A stretch of 37,067 bases of DNA, from contig CBDCRK010000031.1 of NCBI GenBank assembly GCA_965220955.1, positions 1 to 37,067 of the forward strand. The letters run 5' to 3'. The position numbers and the translations under genes were made by a program. The stretch's first letter is position 1, and each line of letters starts with the position of its first letter. Source of the stretch: CBDCRK01 sp965220955 (GTDB lineage Bacteria > Desulfobacterota > Binatia > Bin18 > CBDCRK01). The notes below the pieces were generated by a model, which was not told where the DNA came from, made no database searches, and saw only the letters and a list, made by a program, of their open reading frames with translations. This document shows, one piece after another, positions 33,662 through 37,067 of this stretch.

Positions 33662-34887
33662 ATGTATTTCTTCCTGCGCCTGTGTGTGTATGGAATCGTT
33701 GTCCTGGCCTCGGCTTCGGCTCAGGCCCAAGGCATGCTGGAGATTCCTGGCGACGGAGGCAAACTCTCGGGTATTGGAGTCATCTCGGGCTGGAAGTGCG
33801 ACGCGGGGACTCTGACGGTCACCCTTGATGGCAGGGAGCACATTCCCCTGACGACTGGGCAGCACCGTGACGATACCCGGCCGGTCTGCGGCACAACGCA
33901 TAACGGCTTTCATACCCCCATCAACTGGGCACTTCTCGGCGATGGCGAACACACGGCCGTGGCCTACGATGATGGCGTGGAGTTTGCGCGTAGTACGTTT
34001 GAGGTGGCGACCACAGGGGAGGAGTTTGTGACAGGGACGAGTGCCTGGGTCCGGGTACCGGATTTTCCGTCGCCTGGGGAGACCACGCGGTTTGAGTGGA
34101 ATGAGAGTACGCAGCACCTGGAGATGGTGCGGACGCCCGAGGGCGAGGAGCTGATCGATAGCCTGGTGATGGAATTTGTGCGGATTGAGGCGGGCACGTT
34201 TCTGATGGGCTCGCCGGCGGAGGTGGTGGGCCGTGACGATGATGAAACCCTCCACCAGGTGACGATCAGCCGGCCGTTTTACTTGGGCAAGTACGAAGTC
34301 ACCCAAGCCCAGTGGCGAGCGGTGATGGGCGACAGTCCGTCGTTTTTCCGGAACTGTGGCGACAGCTGCCCGGTGGAGGGAGCTCCTGGGAGGAGGTAGC
34401 GACCTTTATTGACGAACTGAACGCACGGGCGGGAGTGACGACCTACCGACTGCCGACGGAAGCGGAATGGGAGTACGCGGCGCGAACGGGGACGCAGACA
34501 AAGTACCACTTTGGAGACGCGGAGTCCGACCTTTGCCAGTACGCGAATCACGCCGACAGCAGCACGGATCTGGAGTGGCGGAACATGGACTGTTCGGACG
34601 GTGTCGCCAGCGGTCCCGCCCCGGTCGGCAGCTATCAGCCGAATGGGTGGGGGCTGTACGACATGCACGGCAACGTCTGGGAGTGGGTGGCGGATTGGTA
34701 TGGCGACTATCCCGCTACTCCAGTCACCGATCCCCAGGGTCCTCCTACCGGCACCAGCCGGGTCCGTCGCGGCGGGGGGTGGCGCAGCACCGCCGACTCT
34801 TGCCGTACTGTGAATCGCGCCCGCTATGCGCCTGGCGATCGCAACATCAGCCTCGGATTTCGCCTGGCGAGAACCTCCTCACCCTAA
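33662..34887 (+). pseudogene. Secreted formylglycine-generating-enzyme-like (SUMF1) protein, frameshifted
   Basis: It starts at ATG 33662 after GGAGGAG. A signal peptide (residues 1 to about 22, ending SAQAQG) is followed by a beta-type domain, SGIGVISGWKCDAGTLTVTL to YDDGVEFARSTFEV. The FGE/SUMF1 domain then begins FVRIEAGTFLMGSP ... YLGKYEVTQAQWRAVMGDSP. The frame breaks at about 34377-34383, where one base seems missing. It resumes as SSWEEVATFIDELNARAG, TTYRLPTEAEWEYAARTG, YDMHGNVWEWVADWYGDYP and RRGGGWRSTADSCR. Most such bacterial proteins are not true sulfatase activators. A -1 base error or genuine inactivation would both give this picture. Confidence 0.82.
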
Positions 34888-35093
34888 GCGCTTTACCCTT
34901 TTACGCTTTGCGAGGGTGGGGTATTGGGGAACCGTGCACCATGCCCGTGAGCAATGACAATTAGCTCCTACTATGGGCACGTGTTTGGTAGTAGCGTGAT
35001 CCGCGCAATCTTTGCCGATAACCAGGCCGACTTTGGCTATGTTGAGGTGACTCTGAAGCTTTGAAGAAAGGGTAAGATGTTTTTCCCTACCTC
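34888..35093. other. Spacer repeat and small coding-like remnant
   Basis: After the repeat copy, the plus strand reads SSYYGHVFGSSVIRAIFADN then QADFGYVEVTLKL to a TGA at 35062-35064. It has no start codon and no recognised family. It may be the tail of another secreted protein of the same array. No terminator was seen. Confidence 0.3.
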
Positions 35094-35843
35094 CTAACGA
35101 AGAGCACGGGTTGAGCCTCTGGTATACTGAATCTCTAGCCGGCGGATCCAGATGGGGTCGCCATTGGCACTACGGATAGTAAGGGTTGACCGGGGAGAGA
35201 CCGGGAAATTGAGTGCCCGCGCATCTTGATCCCACTTTTTCTTTACGTCGGTCTGCCAGACCGACACCCCGTTGAGGATCACCTGCGCCTTTGCTGGCAA
35301 GCCGTAGTCCCGCCACTCACCCAACACCTGGGTAATGGCGCTAGCCTCTCGGGGCAGGGGAAAAGTGAGGACGGCCTTGGGCTTTGGACAGGGCCGAGGA
35401 CCGGCTGAATTCTCTCCCACACATACCTCTCCCTGTATAAACCCGTAGGAGTAAAGAGCCGGTGATGGAAAAGCGCCTCTTACCTGCCCCACAAGCCTTC
35501 CCGCTGCTTCTACATCCTCTCGCAGGTGAGTGAGGATAAACTCGACCTCATTGTCCTGAGACCGTCTGGAGTAAGAATACCGGATATTGCGGAAGACCTC
35601 TTCAAGTTCGGTGAAATTCCTGCGTAGGTGGGAACCACCAGCCCTCCAGGTACGGACGGCTCGCTGAAAGTGATGAGCCTTTTCATAGAAATCCTCTATG
35701 GTGTAGGTGGGCTCAAGGCGGCGTAATAGGAAAGCGCCTCCTAGAATACGATCCGAGATAGCTGATAGGTCGGTACGGTGATCAGCACAAGCAGGCAAAC
35801 CCCACAGCCCCCATATAGCCAGCACCATTACCCCAAGAAACAC
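35094..35843 (-). CDS. Secreted protein of unknown function
   Basis: 249 residues from GTG 35841-35843, or 244 from ATG 35826-35828 (LGG-type text before it gives no decisive ribosome site). An N-terminal hydrophobic segment MVLAIWGLWGLPACAD looks like a signal peptide, with a Cys near the likely cleavage point. The middle (about 45-130) is helical and charged (FYEKAHHFQRAVRTWR, ELEEVFRNIRYSYSRR). The C-terminal 90 residues look beta-rich, with SPRSTLTIRSANGDPIWIRR. I do not recognise a family. It is convergent with nothing close; slt lies upstream on the same strand behind a repeat-filled gap. Confidence 0.7.
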   Translation of the reverse strand: MFLGVMVLAIWGLWGLPACADHRTDLSAISDRILGGAFLLRRLEPTYTIEDFYEKAHHFQRAVRTWRAGGSHLRRNFTELEEVFRNIRYSYSRRSQDNEVEFILTHLREDVEAAGRLVGQVRGAFPSPALYSYGFIQGEVCVGENSAGPRPCPKPKAVLTFPLPREASAITQVLGEWRDYGLPAKAQVILNGVSVWQTDVKKKWDQDARALNFPVSPRSTLTIRSANGDPIWIRRLEIQYTRGSTRALR

Positions 35844-35955
35844 CTGTTCCAGCCCTGTCTGGTCAGCAAAAAACGGCCCTCCCTGCTGTTACTATGCCAT
35901 GTCCTGCCAAAGCGGGAAAGCTAAGAGAACAAACTATTTAACCTTAAGACCGCGC

Positions 35956-35982
35956 ATCTATCCTTCCCTTGGAAGGATAGAT
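35956..35982. repeat. Perfect 12-bp hairpin downstream of slt
   Basis: ATCTATCCTTCC (35956-35967) pairs with GGAAGGATAGAT (35971-35982) around CTT. It is not followed by a T tract on either strand. It lies between the MITE-like repeat and the secreted-protein gene. Confidence 0.6.
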
Positions 35983-36023
35983 CGCACCCCATAAGATTAG
36001 TACAGAAAGTCTGGGCCTCTGTG

Positions 36024-36109
36024 GTAGGGGCGAATCTCGTATTCGCCCTGTTATGGCGGCCTCTCACCTAGGGCGATCCCAAGGATCACCGATCGCGGAC
36101 CGCCCCTAC
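36024..36109. repeat. MITE-like interspersed repeat with GTAGGGGCG ends
   Basis: GTAGGGGCG at 36024-36032 and CGCCCCTAC at 36101-36109 are inverted ends of an 86-base stretch. Inside are further partial palindromes (GGGCGAATCTCGTATTCGCCC and GATCGCGGACC). The GTAGGGGCG(A/G) end is a wording I know from short palindromic repeats scattered in many environmental genomes. It lies 19 bases after the slt stop. Confidence 0.7.
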
Positions 36110-36128
36110 ATTAGTGTACTCTGGCACC

Positions 36129-37067
36129 CTAATTTTCTGTTAGTGCAGGAGCGGTTTTTGCCCTGTCAGCTGACACGTCAGCTGACACAATAAGCGATAT
36201 GAAGCGGTTCTTCCCATAGAGCCGTAGATAGGTCCGGTAGTTTCTCAGCACCAGCTTAACGTAGTTGCGGGTCTCACGAAAGCTGAGGCTCTCCACGAAT
36301 TCATCTAGTTCCAGTCCTGGATAGCGCCTCTGCCATCGTTCCACAGCCTTTTCTCCAGCATTATACGCTGCCAGGGCCAAGATGAGGTTTCCATCATAAG
36401 GAGCCAAAAGGCTATGTAAATAGGCCGTTCCAAGACCAAGATTGACATCAGGATTCGTGAGGGAGTGGGCGTCCGAGGTCAGTTTGGCAGCGGTGGTGGG
36501 AAGGAGTTGCATCAGGCCAAGGGCTCCAGCCGAAGAAACTGCCTCGGGATCAAAAAGGCTTTCTTGCCGCATTAGAGCCAGGATAAGGTAAGGGTCCAGA
36601 CCTTTCTCTGTTGCCAGCATTTCAACTGTCTGCCAATAGGCACGGGGATAAAGATACTCTTGCCACACACTACTACCAGGCCGTCCCGGCTCTGGGCAAG
36701 GCGCAGGGCGGTGGTGTAGCCATCAACGCTAATGTATTCCCTCAGCAGCAGGCGGAGGAAGGAGGAACCTCGCGGCATTTCCTGGGCAAAAGCGTTTAAT
36801 TCCCTTCGAGCTAACAGAAGGAGACCCAGTGCTTTAAGCTCTTGACTACGCAAGAAGTGAGAGCGTGATTCAGGAGCGAAAGAAGTAAGGTTCAGCGTAG
36901 GAGCAGAGTCAGCATTGTTCAAGGCTAGGGGAGCCAGGGGGGCATTAAGCCGTTTCTCCGCCCACAGGGCATAATAGCTGTAGGGATATTGCTGTAGCAG
37001 CCGCCGGTAAAGTCGAGCTGCCTGGTCCTTCTCTCCCGCGTGCTCTGCTGAACGGGCCTGCCAGTAG
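36129..37067 (-). pseudogene. slt: Lytic murein transglycosylase (Slt-like), frameshifted and cut by window edge
   Basis: From the right edge the minus strand reads YWQARSAEHAGEKDQAARLY, RRLLQQYPYSYYALWAEKRL and onward as the helical (TPR-like) shell of soluble lytic transglycosylases, to about SRDGLVVV. At the CACACAC run (36664-36670; GTGTGTG on the coding strand) the frame shifts. It resumes as WQEYLYPRAYWQTVEMLATE, with the SLT domain ALMRQESLFDPEAVSSAGAL (catalytic Glu), GLMQLLP and AYNAGEKAVERW. One TG unit fewer restores a single frame. Intact Slt cleaves peptidoglycan to 1,6-anhydromuropeptides in the periplasm, which feed LdcA and Mpl recycling. Confidence 0.85.

Overview
The window is one stretch of a Gram-negative, probably uncultured bacterium of the deltaproteobacterial or Tectomicrobia-like sort. 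This is inferred from gene content only: Mpl, Slt and LdcA cell-wall recycling, IspF, BolA, the PrkA/YhbH/SpoVR trio, a bacterial GlnRS, two luciferase-like (F420-type) oxidoreductases, and two kinds of short interspersed palindromic repeat. G+C looks moderate (around 50%). The betaine-type transporter at 14518-16167 looks visibly richer in G+C.

Left part (1-8150): spoVR (cut by the window edge), yhbH and prkA run leftward from a good promoter at 3610-3639. Upstream on the same strand lie tRNA-Glu(CTC), tRNA-Gln(CTG) and gltX. Divergent to gltX is glnS, followed by a single-domain response regulator, tRNA-Lys(TTT) and tRNA-Glu(TTC). Both synthetases for Glu and Gln and three of their tRNAs therefore sit within about 4.5 kb.

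Second part (8190-16170): an F420-type LLM oxidoreductase with a SnoaL-like protein, a BolA protein, a D-aminoacylase-like amidohydrolase, a second LLM oxidoreductase, an EamA exporter and a BCCT transporter. Directly upstream of the BCCT start codon is the decayed end of an IS200/IS605-type element. Next to it is the last piece of a glycine-betaine ABC permease (ProW/OpuAB-like).

Third part (16650-21490), the most interesting: a leftward run of a cysteate-synthase-like PLP enzyme, a SAM-dependent O-methyltransferase, a glutamate-1-semialdehyde-aminomutase-like aminotransferase, a 34-codon membrane-peptide ORF and an Fe-S APS/PAPS reductase. The reductase can make sulfite and the first enzyme can fix sulfite onto phosphoserine. 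The other two enzymes could then modify the resulting cysteate. I read this as a candidate operon for an unknown, possibly methylated, organosulfonate.

Right part (22000-37067): small catabolic or unknown genes (VOC, thioesterase, methyltransferase, GDPD), then ispF. A divergent DAHP-synthase-like enzyme follows, leading a tightly packed set of LD-carboxypeptidase, serine beta-lactamase-like hydrolase and Mpl ligase (peptidoglycan recycling). The end of the window holds a helical unknown protein, a formylglycine-generating-enzyme-like secreted protein, a secreted unknown protein and a lytic transglycosylase. This half is rich in broken genes: fmdB, the FGE-like gene and slt each carry one frameshift, an NTF2-like gene is truncated, and a fragment of a cyclase/TPR gene remains. 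These are either real decay or small sequence errors.
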